Assembly: GCA_905182645.1 (NCBI GenBank)
Contig: CAJJCJ010000004.1
Location: 62,001-126,000 of the forward strand
Length of the DNA: 64,000 nt
Direction of reading: 5' to 3'
Origin: an uncultured Sulfitobacter sp.
Lineage (GTDB): Bacteria > Pseudomonadota > Alphaproteobacteria > Rhodobacterales > Rhodobacteraceae
The position numbers and the translations under genes were made by a program. Positions 8,076 through 16,888 of this stretch are shown piece by piece. The notes beneath the pieces are model-generated. The model did no database searches, was not told where the DNA came from, and was given only the letters and a program-made list of their open reading frames with translations. The stretch's first letter is position 1. Each line of letters starts with the position of its first letter.

Positions 8076-8672
8076 ATGAAACACTTTTTTGGACGCCCTG
8101 TTGGCATTCCTGCCCTATTGTTTGCTCTTAGCGGGCTGACAATTGCTTTTGCCACCGTTGAGGCTGTGCAAATTCTGCTCGGCAGTCTTCCTGAGGACTC
8201 CATGCGGCTAGCCGCAGCACCGTATAGTTTGTTCGCCCATACAGTCGCCGGAGCGACATTCGGTCTGATCGGGCCGCTGCAATTTGGCCGCGTATTGGCG
8301 CGCCGATTTGGTCAACTGCACCGCATTATGGGACGTATCTTTGTGGGTGCGGGGGCATTTTTGTCGCTGAGTTCGCTCAGTTTATTTTGGCAGTTTCCCG
8401 ACGGGGCCAGAGTATTTGTAAGCAGTGCAAGGCTGGTGTTTGGCATCGCTTTGGGAGTGGCGTTGATCAAGGCGATGGCTGCGATCCGTGCCCGCGACAT
8501 CCCACGTCACCGTGACTGGATGATCCGCGCATATGCCGTAGGCATGGGCGCCGCGATGGTATCGATCGTTTTCATCCCGATCTATGTCATCACCGGAACG
8601 CCGCCCATGGGGATCACATCTGACATCGCGTTTGTCGGGTCTTGGCTTGCCTGTATGGGCTTTGCGGAATGA
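8076..8672 (+). CDS. DUF2306 family membrane protein
   Basis: A 198-residue protein with about five to six membrane helices (PALLFALSGLTIAFATVEAV, TVAGATFGLIGPLQFG, GRIFVGAGAFLSLSSLSLF, VFGIALGVALIKAMAAI, IRAYAVGMGAAMVSIVFIPIY, and a short last one). The paired motifs HRIMGRIF and HRDWMIRAYAV are the conserved His-Arg stretches of DUF2306, which resemble heme-ligating positions in small cytochrome-like membrane proteins. Biochemical function is unknown. It is 27 bases downstream of the HTH gene and so probably the effector output of this three-gene operon. Confidence 0.8.
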   Translation: MKHFFGRPVGIPALLFALSGLTIAFATVEAVQILLGSLPEDSMRLAAAPYSLFAHTVAGATFGLIGPLQFGRVLARRFGQLHRIMGRIFVGAGAFLSLSSLSLFWQFPDGARVFVSSARLVFGIALGVALIKAMAAIRARDIPRHRDWMIRAYAVGMGAAMVSIVFIPIYVITGTPPMGITSDIAFVGSWLACMGFAE

Positions 8673-8713
8673 GTCATTCACCGGCTACACCGCAGGGCGC
8701 AGCCGGCAATTGC

Positions 8714-10051
8714 TTAGATATTTGCGTAGATCTCGACGATTTTGGCCACTGCTTCGGCGGGGGTCATTTCCTCTGAAACACCCGTCCGGCGCGAGGTCAC
8801 TTCGACAACACCGTTTTTCAAGCCGCGCGGTCCGATGGTGATCCGCCAAGGCAGGCCGATCATGTCCATGGTGCCGAACTTGGCCCCTGCCCGCTCGTTG
8901 CGGTCATCATAAAGCGGGTCAAGGCCGAGGGCGATGAACTGCTTATATAGGTCTTCGCAGGCTGCATCGGCGGCGTCGTCACCGGATTTCATGTTCAGGA
9001 TGCCAACGTGGAACGGTGTGACGCCTTCGGGCCAGATGATGCCTTTGTCGTCGTGGCTGGCCTCGATGATTGCGCCCAGCAGGCGCGACACGCCGATGCC
9101 GTGAGACCCCATGTGTACGTTGACCTTTTCGCCTTTGCCGTTGTCGACAGCAGCGTTCAAAGCGTCGGAATATTTGGTACCAAAGTAGAAGATTTGACCG
9201 ACTTCAATGCCGCGTGCAGTTTTGCGGCGCCCTGCTGGCACTTCGTTGAACAATGCTTCGTCGTGGGTTTCATCGGTGCGGGCATATTTGGTCGTGAACT
9301 CTGTCATCACAGCCGCGCAGGCGGCTTTGTCGTCAAAGTCAATCTCGCGGTCACCAAATGTCAGGTCAGTCACGGCGCTATCGTAGAATACTTCGCTTTC
9401 GCCGGTTTCCGCCAGCACGAGGAATTCATGGGTGTCTTCGCCGCCAATCGGGCCACTGTCCGCGCGCATCGGGATCGCCTTAAGACCCATGCGTTCATAG
9501 GTCCGCAGATAGGACACAAGGTGACGGTTGTAGGCGTGCAGCGCGTCTTCTTTGGTCAAATCAAAGTTATAGCCGTCTTTCATATAAAACTCGCGGCCCC
9601 GCATCACGCCGAAACGCGGACGAACCTCGTCGCGGAATTTCCACTGAATTTGGTAGAGCGTCAGCGGCAGATCTTTGTACGAATTCACATGGGACCGGAA
9701 AATATCAGTCACCAGCTCCTCGGCTGTCGGCGTAAACAGCATGTCACGGTCTTGGCGATCTTTGATCCGCAACATCTCGTCGCCATAAGCATCATAACGT
9801 CCGCTTTCTTTCCATAAGTCGGCAGATTGAATCGTCGGCATCAGCATGGCGTGGTGGCCCGCCTTAGCCTGTTCTTCGTGTACAATGTTTTCGATCTTTT
9901 TCAGGACCTTATAGCCAAGCGGTAGCCAGCTATAGATGCCCGCGCTGGCCTGTTTGATCATGCCTGCTTGCAGCATGTAACGATGAGACACGATCTGCGC
10001 CTCACGGGGGGTCTCTTTGAGGACGGGCAGGAAATAACGGCTCATACGCAT
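8714..10051 (-). CDS. proS: Prolyl-tRNA synthetase, short editing-less type
   Basis: Charges tRNA-Pro with proline. It is a 445-residue class II synthetase (444 residues if translation begins at the nearby ATG at 10045). Motif 1 region is [20 protein letters not shown], motif 2 is [28 protein letters not shown], motif 3 is [17 protein letters not shown], and the C-terminal anticodon-binding domain (FHVGILNM...[12 protein letters not shown]) follows. The INS editing domain that bacterial ProRS carries between motifs 2 and 3 is absent, as is normal in alphaproteobacteria. An in-frame extension upstream to 10168 is unlike the family. The Shine-Dalgarno is weak (GGCCCCTGATCCC). It is monocistronic here. 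Confidence 0.95.
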   Translation of the reverse strand: MRMSRYFLPVLKETPREAQIVSHRYMLQAGMIKQASAGIYSWLPLGYKVLKKIENIVHEEQAKAGHHAMLMPTIQSADLWKESGRYDAYGDEMLRIKDRQDRDMLFTPTAEELVTDIFRSHVNSYKDLPLTLYQIQWKFRDEVRPRFGVMRGREFYMKDGYNFDLTKEDALHAYNRHLVSYLRTYERMGLKAIPMRADSGPIGGEDTHEFLVLAETGESEVFYDSAVTDLTFGDREIDFDDKAACAAVMTEFTTKYARTDETHDEALFNEVPAGRRKTARGIEVGQIFYFGTKYSDALNAAVDNGKGEKVNVHMGSHGIGVSRLLGAIIEASHDDKGIIWPEGVTPFHVGILNMKSGDDAADAACEDLYKQFIALGLDPLYDDRNERAGAKFGTMDMIGLPWRITIGPRGLKNGVVEVTSRRTGVSEEMTPAEAVAKIVEIYANI

Positions 10052-10398
10052 GGGATCAGGGGCCTTTTTGACAATTGGTAGGGTTGAAACAGGTTTAGGG
10101 GGGCGCGTCTGCAGTGGCAAGCGCTTGCAACGATCTTCGCGGTGTTTTGGATCAAGGACTTCGGGCATCTGACATATCTTTTGAGCCCATTGGCATAAAA
10201 AGAATAAGGTCTGTGAGATTTTGCGTTTTGGATGATCAGCACTGTAATTCGACGACCCCGCTTTACGTATAGCCCCCTGCTTTGGATCAAAAAATTCACA
10301 CCGTTCACATGTAGTTCAACGATAGATCCAACCGTCATTTGTCAGCGTAAAAAGACATTAGCAACAACGCTAGACCACCTTTACAAAGGATTTCTTAA
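10052..10398. other. Gene-free stretch between divergent proS and fasciclin gene
   Basis: 347 bases without a convincing gene. It must carry promoters for proS (minus) and the fasciclin gene (plus). AAGGA precedes the latter's ATG. I see no RNA gene, strong hairpin or recognisable operator. A minus-strand open frame here has protein-unlike composition and is rejected. Confidence 0.5.
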
Positions 10399-10923
10399 AT
10401 GACAAATCTAAAGACACTCGCAGCAGCAACAGCTGCAATGTTGACCCTTGGCGGCGCCGTTCATGCAGGGGGCCATTCCCAAACAATCGTCGACATCGCC
10501 GCAGCTGACGAGCGCTTTTCAACGCTCGTTGCAGCAGTCACCGCAGCTGGCCTTGTTGAAACGCTTTCTGGTGAAGGCCCGTTCACAGTATTTGCGCCAT
10601 TGAATGACGCATTCGCAGCCCTGCCAGCAGGCACAGTTGAAACATTGCTGATGACAGAAAACATGGGTCAGTTGACCAACGTGCTGACATACCACGTGGT
10701 GTCTGGTGCCGTCATGTCCACCGACTTGGCCGCAGGATCAACGCTGGTAGGCACGGTTATGGCCGACGCCAGCATCTGCGTTACATCAGACATGGGCGTC
10801 ACAATCGCCGATGGCACAGGCGAAATGGCGACAGTTGTGATAGCTGACATCGAAGCATCAAACGGCGTGATCCACGTAATCGACAAAGTCTTGCTGCCAG
10901 GCACAGCACCTGTTTGCGAATAA
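10399..10923 (+). CDS. Secreted fasciclin (FAS1) domain protein
   Basis: A 174-residue exported protein with signal peptide MTNLKTLAAATAAMLTLGGAVHA and a single FAS1 domain. H1-type motif is GPFTVFAPLNDAFAAL, the YH motif is LTYHVVSGAVMS, and the C-terminal H2 motif is IEASNGVIHVIDKVLLP. Two cysteines (near residues 125 and 173) could form a disulfide. Such proteins mediate adhesion or matrix interaction in bacteria, but the specific role is unknown. AAGGA lies nine bases before the ATG. It stands alone. Confidence 0.92.
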   Translation: MTNLKTLAAATAAMLTLGGAVHAGGHSQTIVDIAAADERFSTLVAAVTAAGLVETLSGEGPFTVFAPLNDAFAALPAGTVETLLMTENMGQLTNVLTYHVVSGAVMSTDLAAGSTLVGTVMADASICVTSDMGVTIADGTGEMATVVIADIEASNGVIHVIDKVLLPGTAPVCE

Positions 10924-11022
10924 GCCAAACATCGGGCAGTGCATGAATTGAGCCGCCCACTCTTGAAGACCAGCGCCATTTGCCGCATTTGTTGTGTAAC
11001 TTAAGCACAAGGACTGCAGCAG

Positions 11023-12078
11023 ATGGCGTTACCTATTAAAGACCAAGCCAAATACTGGGGCATCGCGATTACCGTGATCATTGTGCTGTTGTGGCAATTG
11101 GGCGATGTGATTTTGCCGTTCGTCTTGGGTGGTGCAATTGCATATTGCCTTGATCCGATTGCCGACCGCTTGGAACGATTGGGTCTAAGCCGTGTTGCTG
11201 CGGTGGCCGTGATCACATTGGTCGCAACGTTGGCGTTTATCTTGTTGTTTTTGCTCGTCATTCCGACGCTTATCCAGCAAACTGCCCAGTTAATTGAGAC
11301 CGCCCCCGACGTGTTTAACCGCCTGCAAAATGCGCTAACCACCCGTTTTCCCGAGCTAATGGACGAAACCAGCACCATCCGTCAGCAGCTAATTGCGATC
11401 GGCGAAACCATTCAGTCCAAAGGGGGGGAACTGGTCAACGGCGTGCTGTCTTCCGCCTTGGGTCTGATCAATATGCTGATTTTTCTGGTCGTTGTTCCTG
11501 TCGTTGCGTTTTACCTGTTGCTTGACTGGGACAACATGACCGCCAAAATCGACGAGATGCTGCCGCGCGATCATCTGCCTGTTGTGCGCTGCTTGGCGTC
11601 TCAGGTCGACAAAACGCTAGCCTCGTTTATCCGTGGGCAGGGCACTGTTTGTCTAATTCTTGGTACGTATTATGCGATTTCATTGATGCTCGCTGGGCTG
11701 AATTTCGGGTTGGTCGTTGGGTTCATTGCCGGTCTGGTTTCGTTCATTCCCTACATTGGCGCGCTGGTTGGGGGCGTTTTGGCGATTGGACTAGCACTAT
11801 TTCAATTTTGGGGAGACTGGGTGTCGATTGGCATTATTGGCGGCATTTTCATGGCCGGCCAGTTCCTTGAGGGCAACATCCTGACGCCAAAGCTGGTGGG
11901 CAATTCTGTCGGGTTGCACCCTGTGTGGCTGCTGTTCGCATTGTCGGTTTTCGGGTCACTGTTTGGTTTTGTCGGCATGCTGGTTGCTGTTCCGGTTGCC
12001 GCCATGATCGGGGTTTTCGCCCGCTATGGAATTGAACAATACAAGGACAGTCTGCTGTATCGCGGCAAGCAGGACTGA
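11023..12078 (+). CDS. AI-2E family (PerM-type) membrane permease
   Basis: A 351-residue polytopic membrane protein of the AI-2 exporter/PerM family (formerly UPF0118/DUF20). N-terminal paired helices (YWGIAITVIIVLLWQLG and VILPFVLGGAIAYCLDPIADRLERLG) precede the DPIADRLE signature, and C-terminal helices carry the family signature FIPYIGALVGGVLA and EGNILTPKLVGNSVGLHPVWLLFAL. AAGGA precedes the start. Its stop is four bases before hdaA. The perM-hdaA-ppk-ppx order is common in alphaproteobacteria. Transport substrates differ within the family and none is indicated here. Confidence 0.9.
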   Translation: MALPIKDQAKYWGIAITVIIVLLWQLGDVILPFVLGGAIAYCLDPIADRLERLGLSRVAAVAVITLVATLAFILLFLLVIPTLIQQTAQLIETAPDVFNRLQNALTTRFPELMDETSTIRQQLIAIGETIQSKGGELVNGVLSSALGLINMLIFLVVVPVVAFYLLLDWDNMTAKIDEMLPRDHLPVVRCLASQVDKTLASFIRGQGTVCLILGTYYAISLMLAGLNFGLVVGFIAGLVSFIPYIGALVGGVLAIGLALFQFWGDWVSIGIIGGIFMAGQFLEGNILTPKLVGNSVGLHPVWLLFALSVFGSLFGFVGMLVAVPVAAMIGVFARYGIEQYKDSLLYRGKQD

Positions 12079-12082
12079 GCGG

Positions 12083-12748
12083 GTGAACACCCAACTGACA
12101 TTTGATTGGCCTGTTGGCGTGGCCCTTGGGGCGGATGATTTTTTCGTGTCTGACGCCAATGCGCAGGCCTATGCGATGGTTGGGTCTGCGGCCAGTTGGC
12201 CCGAGCGCAAGCTGATTGTCACCGGACCATCAGGCAGCGGCAAAAGCCATCTATGCCGCGTCGCCCAAGCCCAACTTAATGCAACGATCTATCACGCGAC
12301 GGCCCTGCCCGCTGAATTGCCCGACGGATCGGTGATCGTTGAGGACATGGACCAATTGCCAAGCGCAGATCAGGAAACCATGTTCCACCTGCACAACCAT
12401 CTGCGTCATTCTGGTGGCTACCTGATGATGACGGCGCAAACCGCGCCGCGCGATTGGGGGCTGACCCTGCCGGATCTTAAAAGCCGGATGCAAGGCACCA
12501 GTTTGATCACGATCGACGACCCCGATGATGCCCTATTAAGCGCACTGATTATGAAGCTGATGGCCGACCGCCAAATCATGCCGCCGCCTGCCCTTGTGGC
12601 ATACCTTGTGCCGCGGATTGAACGGTCATTTTCTGCCGCCGCAGACATCGTCGCGCGCCTTGATGCGCAAAGCCTTGCTCAAGGACGCCCCGTTGGGCGG
12701 GCGTTGGCCGCAAGCTTGCTGGACAACATAGACCAAGACGCGCGATAG
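12083..12748 (+). CDS. hdaA: DnaA-related regulatory ATPase HdaA
   Basis: Homologue of Hda, which with the DNA-loaded sliding clamp stimulates ATP hydrolysis on DnaA and so prevents re-initiation of replication. GTG start at 12083, 221 residues. The N-terminus NTQLTFDWP resembles the clamp-binding QL-x-[LF] motif. Walker A is GPSGSGKSH (residues 48-56), Walker B is VIVEDMD, and the C-terminus (RIERSFSAAADIVARLDAQSL) is the DnaA lid-like region. It lacks DnaA's DNA-binding domain IV. It is four bases after perM and 39 before ppk. The longer frame from 12026 overlaps perM and is rejected. Confidence 0.9.
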   Translation: MNTQLTFDWPVGVALGADDFFVSDANAQAYAMVGSAASWPERKLIVTGPSGSGKSHLCRVAQAQLNATIYHATALPAELPDGSVIVEDMDQLPSADQETMFHLHNHLRHSGGYLMMTAQTAPRDWGLTLPDLKSRMQGTSLITIDDPDDALLSALIMKLMADRQIMPPPALVAYLVPRIERSFSAAADIVARLDAQSLAQGRPVGRALAASLLDNIDQDAR

Positions 12749-12787
12749 TCGTCACAATTCTGCGATAGTTGCGTAGCATAAGGCGTT

Positions 12788-14956
12788 ATGATGCAAGCGA
12801 ATTTCCTTGAAAGCCCGATCCCTGCGCCGACTGCGCTGGACATTGATTTGACATCTCCGGCGCGGTTTATGAACCGTGAGCTTAGCTGGTTGCGCTTTAA
12901 TTGGCGGGTGCTGGAAGAGGCCGAAAACCCGCGTGTACCGCTGTTGGAAAGGTTACGATTTCTGTCCATATCGGCGGCTAATTTGGATGAATTTTACACG
13001 GTGCGTGTCGCGGGCCTGCGTGAACTGGCGCTGGCTGGCAATGTGACGCCGTCCATCGACGGGCTGACCCCTGCTGATCAGTTGGTGCAAATTAACGCCA
13101 ATGCCCGCAAGCTAATGCAGCGACAACAGGCAGTGTTTATCGCGCTCAATGCCCAAATGGCTGACACGAATATCCACCTGCTGACCCGTGAAAATCTGAC
13201 CGATGATGACAAGGTTTTCCTTGATGGGTTTTTCCTTGATCAAGTGTTTCCGGTCTTGTCGCCGCTGGCAATTGACCCCGCACACCCGTTTCCGTTTTTG
13301 CCCAACGAAGGCTTTGCGCTTGCGCTGCAACTGTCCAAAAGAAACGGTAAGCGCAGCCTGCGTGCATTGCTGCCTGTCCCTGCGCAAATTGACCGATTTA
13401 TCCGACTGCCGTCGGATGATGGCCACAGGTTTTTACCGCTCGAAGAATTGTTGCTGCTACACGTCAGCCGCTTATTTCCCGGCTATGAGGTCAAGGGGAA
13501 CTGCGCGTTTAAAATTTTACGCGACAGCGACTTAGAAGTCGAAGAAGAGGCCGAAGATCTCGTTCGGGAATTTGAGGTTGCCCTAAAACGACGCCGTCGC
13601 GGCGAGGTTGTTCGCCTGAAAATTTCCAAGGACGCGCCGAGTTCACTGCGCAGCATGATCATGAGCGAATTGCACGTCACTGACGACGCGGTGGTCGAGG
13701 TAGACGGGTTGATCGGTGTGGCCGATTTGGGTGAGCTGGTGCTGGACGAACGGCCTGATTTGCTGTGGTCCCCATTCACGCCGCGCGTCCCTGAACGTGT
13801 GCAAGATTTTGAAGGCGATATGTTCGCCGCAATCCGCCAAAAAGATATGCTGCTGCACCATCCTTACGAGACATTTGATATGGTGGTCCGGTTTTTGGCC
13901 CAAGCGGCGCGAGACCCCAATGTGGTCGCGATTAAGCAGACGCTTTACCGTACATCAAAAAAGTCCCCTATCGTGGAGGCGCTTTGCGAAGCCGCCGAGG
14001 ATGGAAAGTCCGTTACGGCATTGATCGAGCTGAAAGCCCGCTTTGACGAGGCTGCGAACATCCGACAGTCGCGCCGCTTAGAACGCGCAGGCGCCCATGT
14101 GGTCTACGGGTTCCTGAACTATAAGACCCATGCGAAAATCAGCACCGTGGTCCGCCGTGAAGGCGAAAAACTGGTCACCTATACCCACTTTGGCACGGGC
14201 AACTATCATCCGATTACGGCGCGGGTTTATACCGATTTGTCGCTGTTTACTTGCGATGCAAAACTAGGCCGCGACGCGACAAAAGTGTTCAATTATTTGT
14301 CCGGCTATGCCCAGCCTGACAGCTTGGAAAACCTTGCTATCGCGCCGATTGATCTGAAAGAAACCTTGCTGGCGCGCATCGCAGCCGAGGCCGAAAATGC
14401 AATCACTGGTAAGCCTGCGTCGATCTGGGCTAAGATGAATTCGCTGGTCGAAGAAGACGTGATTGACGCGCTTTATGCCGCGTCCAAGGCGGGTGTAAAG
14501 ATCGATCTCATCGTGCGCGGTATCTGTGGTTTGCGGCCCGGCGTTTTGGGGTTGTCTGAAAATATCCGTGTGAAATCAATCGTCGGCCGGTTCCTTGAAC
14601 ACAGTCGCATTGTGTGTTTTGCAAACGGAAAACCGCTGCCCAGCAAAAAGGCAAAGGTATATATTAGCTCTGCGGATTGGATGGGCCGGAACCTGAACCG
14701 CCGTGTGGAAACGTTGATCGAGATCAGCAACCAAACGGTCAAAGCCCAGATTGTGAGCCAAGTTATGGCCGCCAACATGGCCGACGTGGCGCAAAGCTGG
14801 GTGATGTCTGCGGACGGCACATTCACCCGCGAGCCGGTGCCAGACCACACGTTCGCGTTTAACTGTCACCGCTTTTTCATGGAAAATCCGTCGCTTTCAG
14901 GGCGCGGATCCGCAGGCGCGTCTGACGTGCCGCAATTGACACATACAGAAGACTGA
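12788..14956 (+). CDS. ppk: Polyphosphate kinase 1
   Basis: Reversibly polymerises the terminal phosphate of ATP into inorganic polyphosphate. 722 residues. The N-terminal domain begins RFMNRELSWLRFNWRVLEEA, and SISAANLDEFYTVRVAGL follows. Two phospholipase-D-like halves contain the catalytic histidines: H448 in KTHAK (autophosphorylated) and H467 in YTHFGTGNYHPITARVYTDLSLF. The stretch IKQTLYRTSKKSPIV is the conserved ATP-site region. It is 10 bases upstream of ppx, so synthesis and degradation are co-transcribed, presumably with hdaA. No convincing Pho box was seen upstream. Confidence 0.96.
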   Translation: MMQANFLESPIPAPTALDIDLTSPARFMNRELSWLRFNWRVLEEAENPRVPLLERLRFLSISAANLDEFYTVRVAGLRELALAGNVTPSIDGLTPADQLVQINANARKLMQRQQAVFIALNAQMADTNIHLLTRENLTDDDKVFLDGFFLDQVFPVLSPLAIDPAHPFPFLPNEGFALALQLSKRNGKRSLRALLPVPAQIDRFIRLPSDDGHRFLPLEELLLLHVSRLFPGYEVKGNCAFKILRDSDLEVEEEAEDLVREFEVALKRRRRGEVVRLKISKDAPSSLRSMIMSELHVTDDAVVEVDGLIGVADLGELVLDERPDLLWSPFTPRVPERVQDFEGDMFAAIRQKDMLLHHPYETFDMVVRFLAQAARDPNVVAIKQTLYRTSKKSPIVEALCEAAEDGKSVTALIELKARFDEAANIRQSRRLERAGAHVVYGFLNYKTHAKISTVVRREGEKLVTYTHFGTGNYHPITARVYTDLSLFTCDAKLGRDATKVFNYLSGYAQPDSLENLAIAPIDLKETLLARIAAEAENAITGKPASIWAKMNSLVEEDVIDALYAASKAGVKIDLIVRGICGLRPGVLGLSENIRVKSIVGRFLEHSRIVCFANGKPLPSKKAKVYISSADWMGRNLNRRVETLIEISNQTVKAQIVSQVMAANMADVAQSWVMSADGTFTREPVPDHTFAFNCHRFFMENPSLSGRGSAGASDVPQLTHTED

Positions 14957-14966
14957 GAACACACCC

Positions 14967-16499
14967 ATGATCGATGAATGGCAAGGCTTTGGCCGTCCCC
15001 TATTTGAAGACGCCGCCGCGATGGGTTTGGGCCGCGTTGGTGTGATTGACGTTGGGTCCAACTCTGTCCGGATGGTGGTGTTTGACGGCGCTGCGCGATC
15101 GCCTGCTTATTTCTACAACGAAAAAATCATGTGTGCCTTGGGCGCTGGGTTGTCGGAAACTGGCCATCTGAATCCAAAGGGCCGCGTCCGCGCATTATCT
15201 GCGATCCACCGTTTTGCAGCATTGGCCAAAGGCATGGGCATCACGCCGGTCACAGCCGTAGCGACGGCCGCCGTGCGCGAAGCATCAGACGGCCAAGAAT
15301 TTTGTGATGAAGTGTTGGCAAAAACTGGCACCAAAATCTGGATCATTGATGGCCACGAAGAGGCCCGCCTTTCCGCCCAAGGTGTGTTGCTTGGTTGGCC
15401 GAAGTCATACGGTTTGGTCTGCGACATTGGCGGATCATCGATGGAGCTGGCCGATCTGGACGACGGTCAGGTTGGCAGACGTGTTACATCCGCACTTGGC
15501 CCGTTAAAGTTGCGCGAAATTAAGGGCGGAAAAAAGGCCATGAAGGCCTATGTCCGCGAAACCATGGATGGGCTGCACGAGCAGATGAACCGCGAGACAA
15601 AGATGCGTTTGTTTCTTGTCGGGGGCTCTTGGCGTGCGATTGCGCGGATCGATATGGACCGGCGCGGCTATCCGTTGACTGTGCTGCACGAATACCGCAT
15701 GACCGCCCGCCAGATCAGCAAGACCGCCGCCTATATCGTCGCATCTGACCCGACAGAGCTGCGCCACCGCTGCGGAATTTCGGAAAGTCGCATGTCGCTG
15801 GTGCCGCAAGCGAGCATCGTGCTTAAGGAATTGATGCGCAAATTTAAGCCCAAGGATGTTGCCGTGTCGTCATACGGTATCCGCGAGGGCATGCTGTACG
15901 AACAGATGCCCGACGAGCTGCGCAATCGCGACCCGCTGGTCGAGGCTTGCCGGTTTGCTGAACGCAAAGATGCCCGCCTGCCCGGCTTTGGTCGTCTTTT
16001 GTATGATTTTGTGACGCCGCTGTTTCCACGCTCCAATTGGCAGCGCAAACGTATTATTAAGGCCGCAACCTTGCTGCACGATGTCAGTTGGCGCGCGCAC
16101 CCAGATTACCGTGGTGAGGTGGTGTTTGATAACGTCACCCGCGCCAATTTGGGCGGATTGAAGCATTCTGAACGTGTGTTTTTGGGACTGGCGTTGATGA
16201 ACCGCTATACAAACAAACGCGACGGCACGCGGTTTGATCCATTGTTCGACATGCTCAGCGCCCAGCAGATCAAAGAGGCCGAAGTTCTGGGCAAAGCCAT
16301 GCGTTTGGGCGCGATGCTATGGCTCGATACGGACCGCGCACCGGGCAAGTTGAAATGGAAACCAAAGAAGCGCGAGCTGACGCTGATATTGGCCCCAGAG
16401 GCGCGTCCATTGTTTGGCGAAGTCGCCGAGGCACGGCTTACATCGCTGACCACCGCGCTGAATGCCACATCAAAAGTTAGGTTCGCTAAGACGACTTAA
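14967..16499 (+). CDS. ppx: Exopolyphosphatase (Ppx/GppA family)
   Basis: Processively releases phosphate from polyphosphate ends. 510 residues. The actin-like ATPase fold is marked by GVIDVGSNSVRMVVFDG (phosphate-1 motif), AVATAAVREASDG, and CDIGGSSMELADLDDG (phosphate-2 motif). The C-terminal part with LLHDVSWRAHPDYRGE is the HD-like domain of long Ppx proteins. The N-terminal extension MIDEWQGFGRPLFEDAAAMG is usual in Rhodobacterales. It immediately follows ppk. Its last four bases overlap the convergent gene at 16496. Some members also hydrolyse pppGpp, which cannot be decided here. Confidence 0.94.
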   Translation: MIDEWQGFGRPLFEDAAAMGLGRVGVIDVGSNSVRMVVFDGAARSPAYFYNEKIMCALGAGLSETGHLNPKGRVRALSAIHRFAALAKGMGITPVTAVATAAVREASDGQEFCDEVLAKTGTKIWIIDGHEEARLSAQGVLLGWPKSYGLVCDIGGSSMELADLDDGQVGRRVTSALGPLKLREIKGGKKAMKAYVRETMDGLHEQMNRETKMRLFLVGGSWRAIARIDMDRRGYPLTVLHEYRMTARQISKTAAYIVASDPTELRHRCGISESRMSLVPQASIVLKELMRKFKPKDVAVSSYGIREGMLYEQMPDELRNRDPLVEACRFAERKDARLPGFGRLLYDFVTPLFPRSNWQRKRIIKAATLLHDVSWRAHPDYRGEVVFDNVTRANLGGLKHSERVFLGLALMNRYTNKRDGTRFDPLFDMLSAQQIKEAEVLGKAMRLGAMLWLDTDRAPGKLKWKPKKRELTLILAPEARPLFGEVAEARLTSLTTALNATSKVRFAKTT

Positions 16500-16852
16500 A
16501 GGTCGACTTCGCCTGTTTCAGGGTCCGGCTCATAGGTTGGCGCTTCGTCGCGGCGGCGCATAATGATGTCGCCATTTGGCAGGACCTCTGGCGCGTCGTA
16601 ATTGCGCAAATCATCAATCTGAGACAACAGCATGGTGAACGCAGGCCCCATCTCGGCGCCGAGTTGGATCATCGCCTCGCTCATGTCGTCAAGCGCGGGC
16701 TCCATTTCGTTCATGAGGCCGCGAAACAGCAGTTTGGCGCCTTCTTCCATCAGGCTGAACCCTTCGGACACGGATGGGTCGTCTGCCTCTTGGGCCGCGA
16801 GCGGGGATACGGCCAATGCCGCGATGAATGTCGCTGTGATGATCTGTTTCAT
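16496..16852 (-). CDS. Small periplasmic protein conserved in Rhodobacteraceae
   Basis: A 118-residue protein with a cleavable signal (MKQIITATFIAALAVSPLAAQ) and an acidic mature part. It contains a helical segment GFSLMEEGAKLLFRGLMNEMEPALDDMSEAMIQL and ends in a proline/acid-rich tail (MRRRDEAPTYEPDPETGEVDL). Similar roseobacter proteins are sometimes labelled AAA+ ATPase by database error; there is no Walker motif here. It converges with ppx, overlapping by four bases. Function unknown. Confidence 0.75.
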   Translation of the reverse strand: MKQIITATFIAALAVSPLAAQEADDPSVSEGFSLMEEGAKLLFRGLMNEMEPALDDMSEAMIQLGAEMGPAFTMLLSQIDDLRNYDAPEVLPNGDIIMRRRDEAPTYEPDPETGEVDL

Positions 16853-16888
16853 ACACCCTATATAGGGGCGCGATGTCGGTTTGCAAAA

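Noticed and set aside
9008-9817. 269-codon plus-strand frame antisense to proS
   Set aside because: Codon-position mirror of a conserved synthetase. It has no SD and no recognisable domain.
12749-12787. Pho box upstream of ppk
   Set aside because: The short gap has no paired CTGTCAT-like heptamers at 11-base spacing.
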